Source: Paragonimus westermani (Eukaryota > Platyhelminthes > Trematoda > Plagiorchiida > Troglotrematidae). From it: a DNA stretch of 64,000 nt. A model generated the notes under the pieces. That model saw nothing but the letters and a program-made list of their open reading frames with translations, ran no database searches and was not told the origin of the DNA. A program made the position numbers and the translations under genes. The DNA is taken from the NCBI GenBank assembly GCA_008508345.1, contig QNGE01000112.1:75161-139160 (forward strand). The letters are read 5' to 3'. Of the stretch, positions 50,549 to 61,429 are shown one piece after another (the first letter of the stretch is position 1; the number at the start of each line of letters is the position of its first letter).

Positions 50549-50779
50549 GGTATTGATATGTTCGCCGAGCTTGGCATTCAGATTGCAAACGTTTCATCAC
50601 CAAGCGAGGTGACATCATCAGTGCGTGAGTGTTTTAGTGTATAGTTTTGAATGTGGCGCTTGGTGAAGTTGGATCGATGGCTGCTCCTATATAGCAGAGT
50701 GGGTTGACCTATTGGTCTGAATTCTGGTTGCTCACTTTCTGTCGTGTTTGGCATGACCCAACATTGATTGATTTTGTCG
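50549..50779 (-). repeat. Inverted 5' terminal repeat of the Penelope-like element
   Basis: It is the reverse complement of 51824-52049. Shared stretches include AAACGTTTCATCA, GCGAGGTGACATCATCAGTG, ATTCTGGTTG and TTGATTTTGTC. Inverted terminal repeats around a 5'-truncated copy are typical of Penelope-like elements. The opposite strand reads CACTGATGATGTCACCTCGC...GGTGATGAAACG, resembling a hammerhead core. Confidence 0.85.
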
Positions 50780-50861
50780 CAATCGAGCTATGACCTGATG
50801 TCCAATTGGTTGTTCTCTGGAGTCCCTGGGCGGGAGACTGATTGGCTGCTCGCTGTCAGAT

Positions 50862-51815
50862 CCGAAACTCTGCATACGATATGTTGACGATACATTCATA
50901 ATCCTCAAACGTTCAATGATTGAGGACACACAGAGATTGCTGAGCAACGTTTCCAACGATATTAAATTTACGATGGAGACTGAAACCGACAACCAACTAC
51001 CGTTTCTAGATGTACTAATCAACCGCAAACCTGATGGTACCCTAAAGACCCCAGTTTATCGAAAAGAAACACACATGGACCAACTCCTTAGTTTTCGCAG
51101 CAACCACCCAGTCTGCCACAAGAGAAGCTGCATTCAAACCTTGTTCAAACGAGTTCAAACACACTGCAGCACTGCAGAGCTTCAGAGAAAAGAAGAAAAC
51201 TACCTATACCGAGTATTTCTTCGCAACGGATGCCCGCGAAATTTCATTAGACGGAGTTTATTACATGAAACAGAGTCCAACACTGCTCAGCCACCAACAA
51301 AACGAATTGCACTACCATACATCAAAACCATATCGGAAACGATCGCCATACTGCTGAGAACACATGGTATCACGCTAGCACACAAGCCAACAGCAACATT
51401 ACGAAAGATACCATCAAAACCAAAAGAACAATCCAAACCCACCGACAGAAGAAATGTCATTTACAAAATCCGATGCAATAACTGTGGACAACACTATGTC
51501 GGCCAAACCGGACGGAAATTATCAACACGAATACATGAACACGAACTGGCCATCAAGAGACACGATCAATTTTCCCTGATCTCCGTCCACGAGGATGAAA
51601 CTGGACAAGCCTTTAACTTGAACACCGCAGAAATCCTTACTCAAGCAAATGCCAAATATGCAGGAGAATTTCTCGAAGCTTGGTACCCATCAACCGGTTC
51701 AATAAACAAACACATCGAGCTAGACAAAATCTACAAACCAATGCGAATCAAGCATTTGAGGAGACGTAAACGCCATCGAGCCAAAATACCGGTAAACCCA
51801 AACAGAGCAACTTGA
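50862..51815 (+). CDS. Penelope-like reverse transcriptase/GIY-YIG endonuclease, 5'-truncated
   Basis: An open frame of more than 300 codons starts without a proper ATG; the methionine at 50916 is internal. It opens with KLCIRYVDDTFIILKRS (50865-50915), the end of the RT palm with the catalytic YVDD. Next come QLPFLDVLINRKPDGTLKTP and VYRKETHMDQLLSFRSNHP, typical of Penelope RT thumb regions. Then comes a GIY-YIG nuclease: VIYKIRCNNCGQHYVGQTGR (about 51456-51515), KLSTRIHEH with the catalytic arginine, and YAGEFLEAWYPSTG with the conserved glutamate. It ends with a basic tail and TGA at 51813-51815. The fingers and most of the palm are missing, so the copy cannot be autonomous. The undamaged remainder suggests a recent insertion. 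Confidence 0.92.
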   Translation, partial: PKLCIRYVDDTFIILKRSMIEDTQRLLSNVSNDIKFTMETETDNQLPFLDVLINRKPDGTLKTPVYRKETHMDQLLSFRSNHPVCHKRSCIQTLFKRVQTHCSTAELQRKEENYLYRVFLRNGCPRNFIRRSLLHETESNTAQPPTKRIALPYIKTISETIAILLRTHGITLAHKPTATLRKIPSKPKEQSKPTDRRNVIYKIRCNNCGQHYVGQTGRKLSTRIHEHELAIKRHDQFSLISVHEDETGQAFNLNTAEILTQANAKYAGEFLEAWYPSTGSINKHIELDKIYKPMRIKHLRRRKRHRAKIPVNPNRAT

Positions 51816-51823
51816 ACTGATAA

Positions 51824-52049
51824 GACAAAATCAACCAATGGTGGGTCGGACCAGAGGTCAAACACGATGGAAAGCGACCAACCAGAATCTAGGCTAGTAG
51901 GTCAACTCGCCCTCCTATATAAGAGCAGGCATCGATCAATCTTCACACTCAAAATATACGCTGGAACACTAAGGCACTGATGATGTCACCTCGCCTGATG
52001 ATGAAACGTTTACAACCTAAATACCAAGCTGGGCGAACACATCAATACC
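51824..52049 (+). repeat. 3' terminal repeat of the Penelope-like element
   Basis: It begins 9 bp after the ORF stop. It holds CCTCCTATATAAGAGCAGGC, a TATA-like stretch that may be the element's promoter, and then CACTGATGATGTCACCTCGC followed by CTGATGATGAAACGTTTAC. CTGATGA...GAAAC is the order of a hammerhead core, and terminal repeats of these elements are known to carry hammerheads. The intervening stem pairs imperfectly here, so I do not annotate a ribozyme. Homology to the 5' repeat ends at ATCAATACC. Confidence 0.85.
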
Positions 52050-55000
52050 AAAACCATCAACCCGAGCTACAAAGAACACCACCACTGTTCCCAACCATCA
52101 GACCCTTTACTGATACCAGTGAATTGCAGTAATTGAACAGAAATTGTTATAGATATGACCTGCGAAAAGCGTACAAATCAGAAACTGATAGACGGAAACC
52201 ACGCTGATAGTAGTGAAACCTATCGTGGGAACAAGTGCAACAGTTTGAACCACGAGAAGAAGTAAACTGAACGGGGCAAAGGAATTTAAACGGAGTTGAG
52301 GCTAAAACAAACCCCAACCAAAAGTGACATGTGCACTCCATCATGTAAGAGAACATAGATAGCAGGTACCAACAGCGAAATACTAGGCTAAACTTTATTC
52401 TGCAAGTACGAATAACCTGCTCATAATGTTGAAGGATTTTGCATGATTTTCGAATGGTGTGAATAGAGCCTGTGACAGAAAACGCCAATCAGCGCCACTG
52501 TCTTTTCAGAATCAGGCGTGTTGTTCCAAATATTGTACAATCTTAAGTCGTTCGCAAAGTGATCGATTTATTTGTATGCCTACGGTGAAATGCCTCCTAA
52601 GGTTACCATTCTGATCAGATGAAAGTAAGCTTCTCAATGGGTGGTCTGGTTGACGAAAGGTTAGCTAAACTGAAAATAAGTCACGGTTAACATGTTGGTG
52701 CTACCTGGGTACTTCACCAAATTTGAGGTGATATCAGGATGTGATAAGGAACACATGGTTGTCGCTTGTTTTCAGCTGATAACTAGGTCTCTTCAAAAAA
52801 AAGCAGCGTCCTTTACAAGGTAGGGTGCACAAGTTTGATAATAAGGCTGTATTTCATGAGGTAATGGAAATTGAAGCAAGAAGTTAGTGCATTAATTGTT
52901 GAAATTCTCACCAGGTTAGTTTGAAACTGAAATATTAAGTCAGCTCTCTTGATCGCCGAAGAGTAGTTCGGCGACAGACTACTGTCCTTCCACCGCGGCT
53001 TCCGTTCGCAGTAGTAGTAATGAGAGTTTCGTCTTCAAATAATTACTCGATAGAACACGAGTGACAAAGGTGTGCCTTCGCACATCTGGTCGAGCTGATC
53101 ACTTTCGTTTGTTTTCATTGGGGATTATGAGGCATCGGGTAACAACCGAAATCCTGTTATTGTCATATACGGATACCTAAAGTACTGTGAAAATTTCGAA
53201 TTGGAGGAAGACAAAGGCGCTATGCAAAACTTTGCCGTTGGACGTGAACGAATCTCTTTGTTACACAACCTGCACGTTCAGAAAAACCGTATAACTCATA
53301 AATCCGTCTTGAGCCTGACTTGCTTACTTGTGTTTCACTGAATGCTACGATCGCGGCTGAACGGAGAGATCCCAACCCTCGACTTTGTGGACGATCATCA
53401 GCGATCAAGTCACTTTCATTAAAACAAGAACCTGTATTATCGCTTTCTGGTGGTTCACTACTGCATCAATCCAAAAGCTTGCTTCCACTACATGTCTGGG
53501 CGCACGTGGCCAGACACTCTTAAGTGTATCTCGAATCGATAACGTTACTGACATTTACGTAGGTAGCGTCTGGTTTGGTGGCGGAAAGCTGTTATTCATG
53601 TTACACATCCAACTCGTACCATGCAGTGGATATGACAATGCGGATTACCGCGCTTGACAGCCGATGATTTGCTTTAACATTACTTACGTTAGCATCGGAT
53701 ACATCGTGACTACCAGATTCGGAGAGGAAGAGTGCTGGGTCTTTCGATGAAAATCTATGACTCAACGGCGTGCGCTGAATGACAATGGATGGACGAAAAT
53801 TTACAAGAAACAGTAACCTATACGTGAAGTAGAAGGCCAGTGTTTTCTCATCTACAAATCTGGAAGGAAAATCTGGTCTCTGGATGTCGACAGGCCACTT
53901 CCGACCACGTCGGCCAGTGTGCATACCACAGCATTCTGTTCAACCCATTAATGCTCACGGGTGTGTTACTCGAGTGAAGACTGGTTGTCAGTAGACATGC
54001 TGATGTACAGGAGCCCCCTTTTGAGAACAACATAACCCCAAACAGCACACTCCATTTTGAAACATGTAAACGGTCTAGCAGAAAGTCAAGACAGCCCTCA
54101 TTGCTCTTCCTTTAAAAACGTGAATAGTACTCTATCCAATAGCGGTGTTACGTTATGGTTATTTTTTAGATTCTTCACTGAAGACACCAGATAGATAGAG
54201 CTTACCAGTAAGGTTTCGTGGCTAAACGAACTAACCGCAAGCCAGTTCAAAACCAGTGAAAAATCGGTCAAAGTTACTGTCTCTTTCACTCATCACATAG
54301 ATAGAATGTCCAGCGCATCCTAGGTACAACAGGAAGACCTTTATCTGGAGTAGTATATAAAAAGGTTTATGGGAAGTTACGATCATGTGAAAAGGTTAGT
54401 GGCACAGACAGAGCAAAATTACGTGGAAAGGGACATTTTGGCTTCAGTGTGATGGAGTTCCCCTAGTGGCTACAATTAAGACAGGGACAAAGTTACTACA
54501 GTGCACAGAAAAGCATCATATAAGTATTAGGTTCTATATTGACATGTTTGGAACCATTGACAGACAGCGGTGGAGATTATCTGTGCTTTAAACAGAGGAG
54601 CGAGTAGTTTATTATTCGGCGTAACGTTTAACAAAATGTATCACTAGTTTTCTCTCATCCGATACTTAATGTAATATTTTGATTTTTGCCTTACTGAAAA
54701 CCGGTAAGAAATCGAAATCAAATTTTGCAAGTTGGTCGGATCAACTTGAACTTGTATAGACTCAGCCAGTTTTAAATGGCAAACCTTTTACCGTAAATTA
54801 ACACTCGTATGCTAGTTTGATCTCCACGGATCGCAATAAACTTCTCACTAAGCCTGTGCAACCACCCACCGTCGTTCAAATACATTCGTTGTCCTGTTCA
54901 ACTAGCTTATCGCCGTGATAGAAAAATGCATCTTTCAAAAGGCACCTTAAATTTTTAGAAGCCGAAGTTCACAATTAGCCTGGTTTCGGAAATAAGTCAG

Positions 55001-58000
55001 GTGGCTCGTGATCTGCTGTCTAGATCTATATGTGACACACTTCGCCACTCATACCATGAGTTGGATTCTTGCTGACAAGAAACAAAACACTGGTACCTGG
55101 CATTACTATACGAATTTTCCTGTTAACTCCAGGTAGCCGCCAAACCCAATTAACAGAAAAGATCCTGATGAATGCTGTCTGATGTGGCATACAGCCAACA
55201 AACAGCAAACCTCTTATCCAGCACAAGCGAAAACAGCATGTGATTTTGTGAGCACAATACTGGGCTTTACCCTTATTAGTCTGTGAGGAGTGTGTTTCCA
55301 TTACGCGGGCTGTCTCCATTTATCAGGGTCACAACAGTAGTCTGGATTCGACCCTGAGAAGAATCCTCTTTAGAACAAGTTTCAATTAGTCAGCACCAAA
55401 CGGAACTCTGCACGATTTTGTTTCATCTCCACTATGAGCTCTGTCAGTAACCAATTTGTGTCTACCTTGAAAGTCACCCAGTTGATCTTTAGCCATTCTC
55501 TCACCTAACGGTAGAATGATTTTGAACTTAGTTCCGAGGAACGTCTTTTCGAAGGTAGAACTCAGGTGTTCATTCTAAATAACAGTCTTTCCAAAGCACT
55601 ATTGTGCCTTACTTGAAGTAAGTTTAGCGATTGCTGAAATTTATGAGAGCTTAGTTATTTAGTTTATTGATTGCCACTGAAAAAAGAAGCCAGAAAATCT
55701 TACTGAACGCAGTGCCAAATTTTACAATTTAAGAGAATACCTTACCAAGTCAGTTGTGCAAACTAGAGCAGTTTGGGAGTTCACACTAACAAACAGCCGT
55801 ATCGGGCGCCCGGACATTAGAGGATCAGGACAATGTTTGTACGATTGAATTGTGAATTTCCATTCTTCATACTTAGCATGTAGCTTTTCTCTTTCTATGC
55901 TAGCATGTTCCTTTACGTTTTAAAGATGCTGAGTGGCAGGTAGCCTACATGCAACTTCAACTATTCCGTAGTGCCAGTAGATTCCGCATGACTTGAGGAT
56001 GAACGTTTGAACCGAGGCACACAAAGCTGAGTGTATGAAATTGAAAATGCATATCGTTACCGTTGTCTGGTGTCATGATTTTGTGCTTATGTTGTGAACT
56101 AAGAAGGCGGATGGCACACAAGTTGTTTATTTGGAAACCAATACACGACTTAAGCGTCTCAACGGGACTACGAACAGAAACACTCGTTTGCACGCCACAC
56201 TCGTCTGAGGATGCTTCAGTCGCTTTGGACATCGTGTCTCAGTTCCGCCATGTGGCGAAAGCCATTCTGTCATTCTGCCTTCCAATGATCTTTCCCATAT
56301 CTCTCCCGTATTTATCCCGCGATCACTCCGATCCAAGCTGCTACAGAACAGTGGTGTGAGTAGTATGGTGCGACCGTCTATCGTCACCACACTTATAGGT
56401 TGATCTGATTTTTTGAATGAAGTAAATAACGAATGCATTTGAAACCCATAAAACACCTATGCAGTCTTAAGAAACTGTTTGACTGTATCAGACATACAAC
56501 GAAGAAAAACGAACCCATGAAATTTTTGTTAAAATCTTTACTATTGCTAGTAACGTTTGCCTTCGTATGCTAACCTAAAACGACTCACGGGACGAAAGGT
56601 TTGGATGAACAACTGTTTGTTGACCATCAATTTTTATTCGCTCGTTGCTTCTCATTTCACCGAGCTTATTCACGACAACGGAAACTAATGAAGCCGTTCG
56701 AACATGTGAAGCCTATGGTTGAGCAGTGTACTCAACTTGACGACAACACTTGTTTGTTTTGTCTGGTAAGAGTCAAACTTCCCAAAGACTCACTTCACGA
56801 CACTTGTGTTCTGGCCTTCCAACACGCAAAGTCAAGATAAACATAAAAAACTTGATTATTCTTCTATTGTTTCTGACGGTGATGTATCATTTCACACTAC
56901 AATGCTCGCCACTTTTAACTCGTAGAGTAAACTTCGTGTTACTCATTACTTACTAACGGCGAATTTCAATCTAAGCTGATAGTGGAAGTTAGGTATTTTG
57001 GGATTATGTTGAGAATTGTGAATAGAAAACCTGATTGGATGATGCGTCTGGCAAACACACGCACACGCGCATGTCGTGTGACAGAGTTTGTCAAAGATTT
57101 CGGTATATGGTGTTTTAAGACAATCTCACGAATGACTCGGTTGAAGCATATGCGATATGACAACTTGCCTAATATTTTGAAAAAATGCAGACCGAGTGTA
57201 CGGTGTTGAGGAGTGTGACGTATCAATGAACTTAAAAATCGTACGTACGACGTGGTTTACCACCGACAGCCGGTAAACATGTGATGGCAGTGTTTTTGAG
57301 ATGGCGTGAAAGAGTATCCCAAACCGTAATGAGCTAGCCATCAAACAGACCAGGTGGACCTACTGTTGACAAGCTGATAGCAACTATTTTGAATGCACAG
57401 GCCATGGGCACATTACACCAGCCATGGCTTCCGGCTGAACGCAGCTCATAATTACTTTGCAAGGAGGCCGATGAACACAAGTCATGAGTCCCCGAATCAG
57501 TGGGATGTAGCAAATTACTATGAGTAAGCAGTACCATGATCTTTGCATGCATATACATGACGTTTTGTCCATCTACGCAAAATTTATGTTTTCGTTCATT
57601 TTCCTCAAGTTTATTATAAACAAAGGAGCATAAAAGTGCTCATTTCGAAGAACCGTACTATTTTATTGAAAATTTTCAGTTGAACGATTCTGGGCACTCT
57701 GTAGTCATTCAGCATAAGCATTCAAAGTAATACACTTCAGTAAAACACATACTTACCACCCATTTTGCATAAGACAATTTGATGAGTGTAGTGGTTTGAC
57801 TAGTAACGAAATTCCAGCACTGCGTAAATTTACCAGACTTCGTTCGTTGCAGATGCAATGTATCTAGAGGCTAGACTCACTGACATACCGACATATCGAC
57901 GAGAATGACTAGAAGAACAAAGTTATCCTAAATGACACAAGTAAATTAAAAGTATTAGCGTGGAATCGGGATTAAGGGTCAACGACTCACTAGTACCCAC

Positions 58001-60699
58001 ACAAATTATGTACACCTCAACTGCAGACTCAAAAGTGGATTGGAGCCTCCGTAAATAATTGATACACGTGAATACTGTGACATTGTGTCTATGGGGGCAC
58101 CGTCTACAATCACACTCAAATGCCTTCATTATAAACTTCTACAACGCAGAGCTATTAGCATATGCATACTCCGTATTGATCAAGCGACTGATGAGAACTC
58201 AAAGAATCGATTACAGTTCTAATGCAAAAGTAAGGAATGAAATCATTCTAGACACCCGTGAACAATTACCGAACCACACCGACTAATCAGAAGAAAGACT
58301 GGGATGATTCCACGTTAGATCTTGACATTGAATCACCATTCACACTGAAATCTTAAAACTTAGAGTGAGTGATTAAAGTCAAGGAGTTCGAAAGTCTACA
58401 ATGGATCTTGTGTTTGTGATACTGACAATATTTTGCCTTAGGGCGAACTCCCCAAATAAGAGCATGTTCTCGCAGAAAATGTTTCCATATAAGAATTCGT
58501 TTTGCACCAGGATCAACTTCTGAAGGCTTGAAGCTGCAAGATCAACAAAGATTACAAAAATTTAAGTGGACCCTGGTTGTCTCAGAAAACAAGTGCAAGG
58601 TAGTTTTGCCCAGCCGTGTCCAGCTTTTTTACCGAGTAGCGAGAGCGTAGACGTGGTCAATAGTCAAACCAACGCAAACCAACTATTGACCGTGACCTGG
58701 TAGTACTGTTTCTCCCTAATGAGATACAGTTGCGAACAGATTGTTCATGGTTGCATAGTGGCCCCATGTTAGTAGTTCCACCCTCTGTGTTATAGAGTTG
58801 GCTTGATACAAGTGAGAAAAGGCAGTGAGGTCGAATACTCATTGCTCTGGTGTTAGCTGTAGCAACCACTGTGATATATCGTATCTTTCTGTACGGTCAT
58901 TAACATAACAATTATGTTTACCTAATTTTGAATTGTTCCATTCTCACCCACTATGGTTGTTTCCGCGTCATTCAAACTACCGCATGCAACCCTAGACGAA
59001 CGCCATCCGAATTACTTGATAGGTGTGTTTTTGTTGTTTACGCTCTCAGGATTCAGTCTCCTGTAAAACGGATTGCGTCCATGATTGACTTTTCTCTGGA
59101 CTTGCATAAGCATGGCCGAGAACGCGAGAACATCCGTATGAACTCCTGAACACAGGTGGACATGGCACACCACATGTTGTTAGTAACTGAAAGGTTCCAC
59201 AGGGTAACTATCAAGATGGTTGACGTTATGTGCCGTTTACAACAAGGCAGAATCAAAACATACGGCCCCATATATCCGCTAGTTTACAGTTAGCTCCAAC
59301 TTAACCGGTGGTTTCTTCAACCAGTTTTCATATGCCAGCTGTATATTTGTCTCCAATTAGCGACAGCTTCGTGGAAGTGCAATGGAAGTGTTGTAAAACG
59401 TCACCTATGCTTCAGCGCACAAAACGCCAGTTTTATGATTCGATGATAGTCTTTGTATGAACTGAAACAGTTCAGCTGAAAATCACAGGGCACCATATAC
59501 CATTTGAAGATTTTGGAATTTCCTGAAACATAAGAATAGTAAAAGAATTCTAATGAATATTATCCTCACTATGCACATCTCAACTCGATCGTAGGCCTAA
59601 TTGAATTTATTACAATAATGGTCTCTTTCTGTTGAGGATTTCTTGGATTATTACAGTTTTCACTTGGTCCACGTCTAAGTTCTGTCAATCCCCTGGGCCA
59701 CACATTATCATGCTGATACGATGTAGCAAGGACCAAATGATGTAACACTGGACAGCATGTTGTTCTTTTTAAAGCCAAAAGGCTTGTGGGTAATGATAAA
59801 ATTAGTCTAAACTTGTATTGTTATTGCGACCTCATCTTGAAGATACGGGTAGAAGACAAGTGGAACGATGCTTACTTGTTGAGCGCCCACAAATCATGGA
59901 GAACAACACTCGCGAAGTCCTAATACTCGTCGTGGATCCATATCTACTTTGGCCGTTCACACAGAATGACGTCGTTTAAATCGTGTCACGTGAAACAGCT
60001 CCAAAGATGCAGGGCGGCTATATTATTCAGACTAATATCCAGACTAGATTGAGGTTACTAAATTGTACTTTGCAAGCGGTATTATTTTCAACCAGAACTT
60101 TACAACAGACCTTGAATCTATGTAAGCACAAGATGTACAGCATTCAACAATATAATAAGTCAATCTGATTTAATCTGTGTGTTCGTGTGAACAACCCTAT
60201 GTATTCACCAAGAAGAGTAACAGGTAAAGCACCAATTCGTTACTGAGCCTTCAGCGCTTCCGGTTGTCGTCGCCACCACATTGTCACATTAAATATTTTA
60301 GCAAGACTTGCTAGAACATATGAAAAATACACAGATTTAAGTGTTGTGGATTTTGTAACATTTCAAATTAAAACTCAGCTGTGAAAACCGTCACGCTGTT
60401 GCAGGGACTTAGCAGCTGGAAGCACACAGACGAAGTGGCGTCCTAGTATCCCAAAAACGGTCTCATTCACAATCACTGTTTTCTTGACCACTTCCAAGCA
60501 GGTACATATTAAAGTAAATAACTCTTTTCAGTAGTTTCACAAATACAGCCATCTCAACGTTGCGACCGACTTTGTATTCCAAGTACATATATATATATAA
60601 CTTGAATAAAAATCTGCCCTGTATATATGTGTGTGTCACTGTGTACGTTTGTTGTTGTCCATATTGTATTGTTAACATTACTGGCTGGTTCATTTGCAG

Positions 60700-60781
60700 A
60701 CTGCTCGCCACCGCCCTAAAGGACATCAACGGTGCCACTTCTGTTAGAATGCGATGTACACAAAACAAAGGTGCAAATTAA
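60700..60781 (+). CDS. Candidate terminal exon, unknown protein
   Basis: A pyrimidine-leaning stretch ends in CATTTGCAG at 60699. The frame then reads LLATALKDINGATSVRMRCT and QNKGAN to TAA at 60779-60781. It is short and no family is recognised. The opposite strand is also open for 101 codons here, which weakens the case. Confidence 0.2.
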
Positions 60782-61231
60782 GCTGTATGAACGCTCTTTC
60801 ACTGACCGTTGGACAGTGCTAAACTGCGCGTAGAGTTTTTAGATTGAACCCATGCTGCTGTAGTCAGTGTAAACTGGAAACATAGGGAAGGCTCCATTAT
60901 CACAGACCATCGGACGTTTATCAGTGATTCATTCACTCGTTTGGAGCGCGAGTTCAATTTTATTGTTAGCCCACAATATTCCATATCCAAGAAATATTGT
61001 ATTCTAAAGTACAGAAAGCATTGTGCCCGGTACTGTTACTTTGACCTGATCTCGTCATAGTTTAGCGCTTGCAAAAGACAGTTCCTGTCTGTCTATTCGT
61101 TACGCAGTGAATAGAATGGACTACGGCTAGCTGACTGCAGAAGGTCATTCAACTAGGGTACGTTCTCACCATGTAGCACTGTACAATTCCCAGTATCTGT
61201 GAAATACCTGAACAGCTGACAACTTACTGTG

Positions 61232-61429
61232 ATGTCCGCGTCCGATCTCGTAAAAGTCTCAATTTTACGCGCGATTGCAAACTTTCGTCCTTTTCTGATC
61301 CCGTCAACGGCGAGGTTGATAGTCACACGAACTAAACAAGTTTTTAAGGACGACAGACTTGCAGAGGATATTCACTTGCATACCCAAACGTTAGAATCCC
61401 TTCTCCAACAGGGCAACCTTAATTAATGC
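61232..61429 (+). CDS. Candidate small ORF or terminal exon, unknown protein
   Basis: From ATG 61232 the frame reads SASDLVKVSILRAIANFRPF, LIPSTARLIVTRTKQVFKDD and RLAEDIHLHTQTLESLLQQG, then stops. The peptide looks like a folded helical, charged protein and is less biased than random frames nearby. A possible acceptor (GTAAAAG at 61250-61256) would make it an exon. I know no family for it. A second frame is partly open, so this is only a candidate. Confidence 0.25.

Noticed and set aside
56063..56456. Overlapping frames on both strands near 56.1-56.5 kb as a LINE fragment
   Set aside because: A faint resemblance in one minus frame (HGGTETRCPKRLKHPQTS) could not be tied to a definite RT or endonuclease motif.
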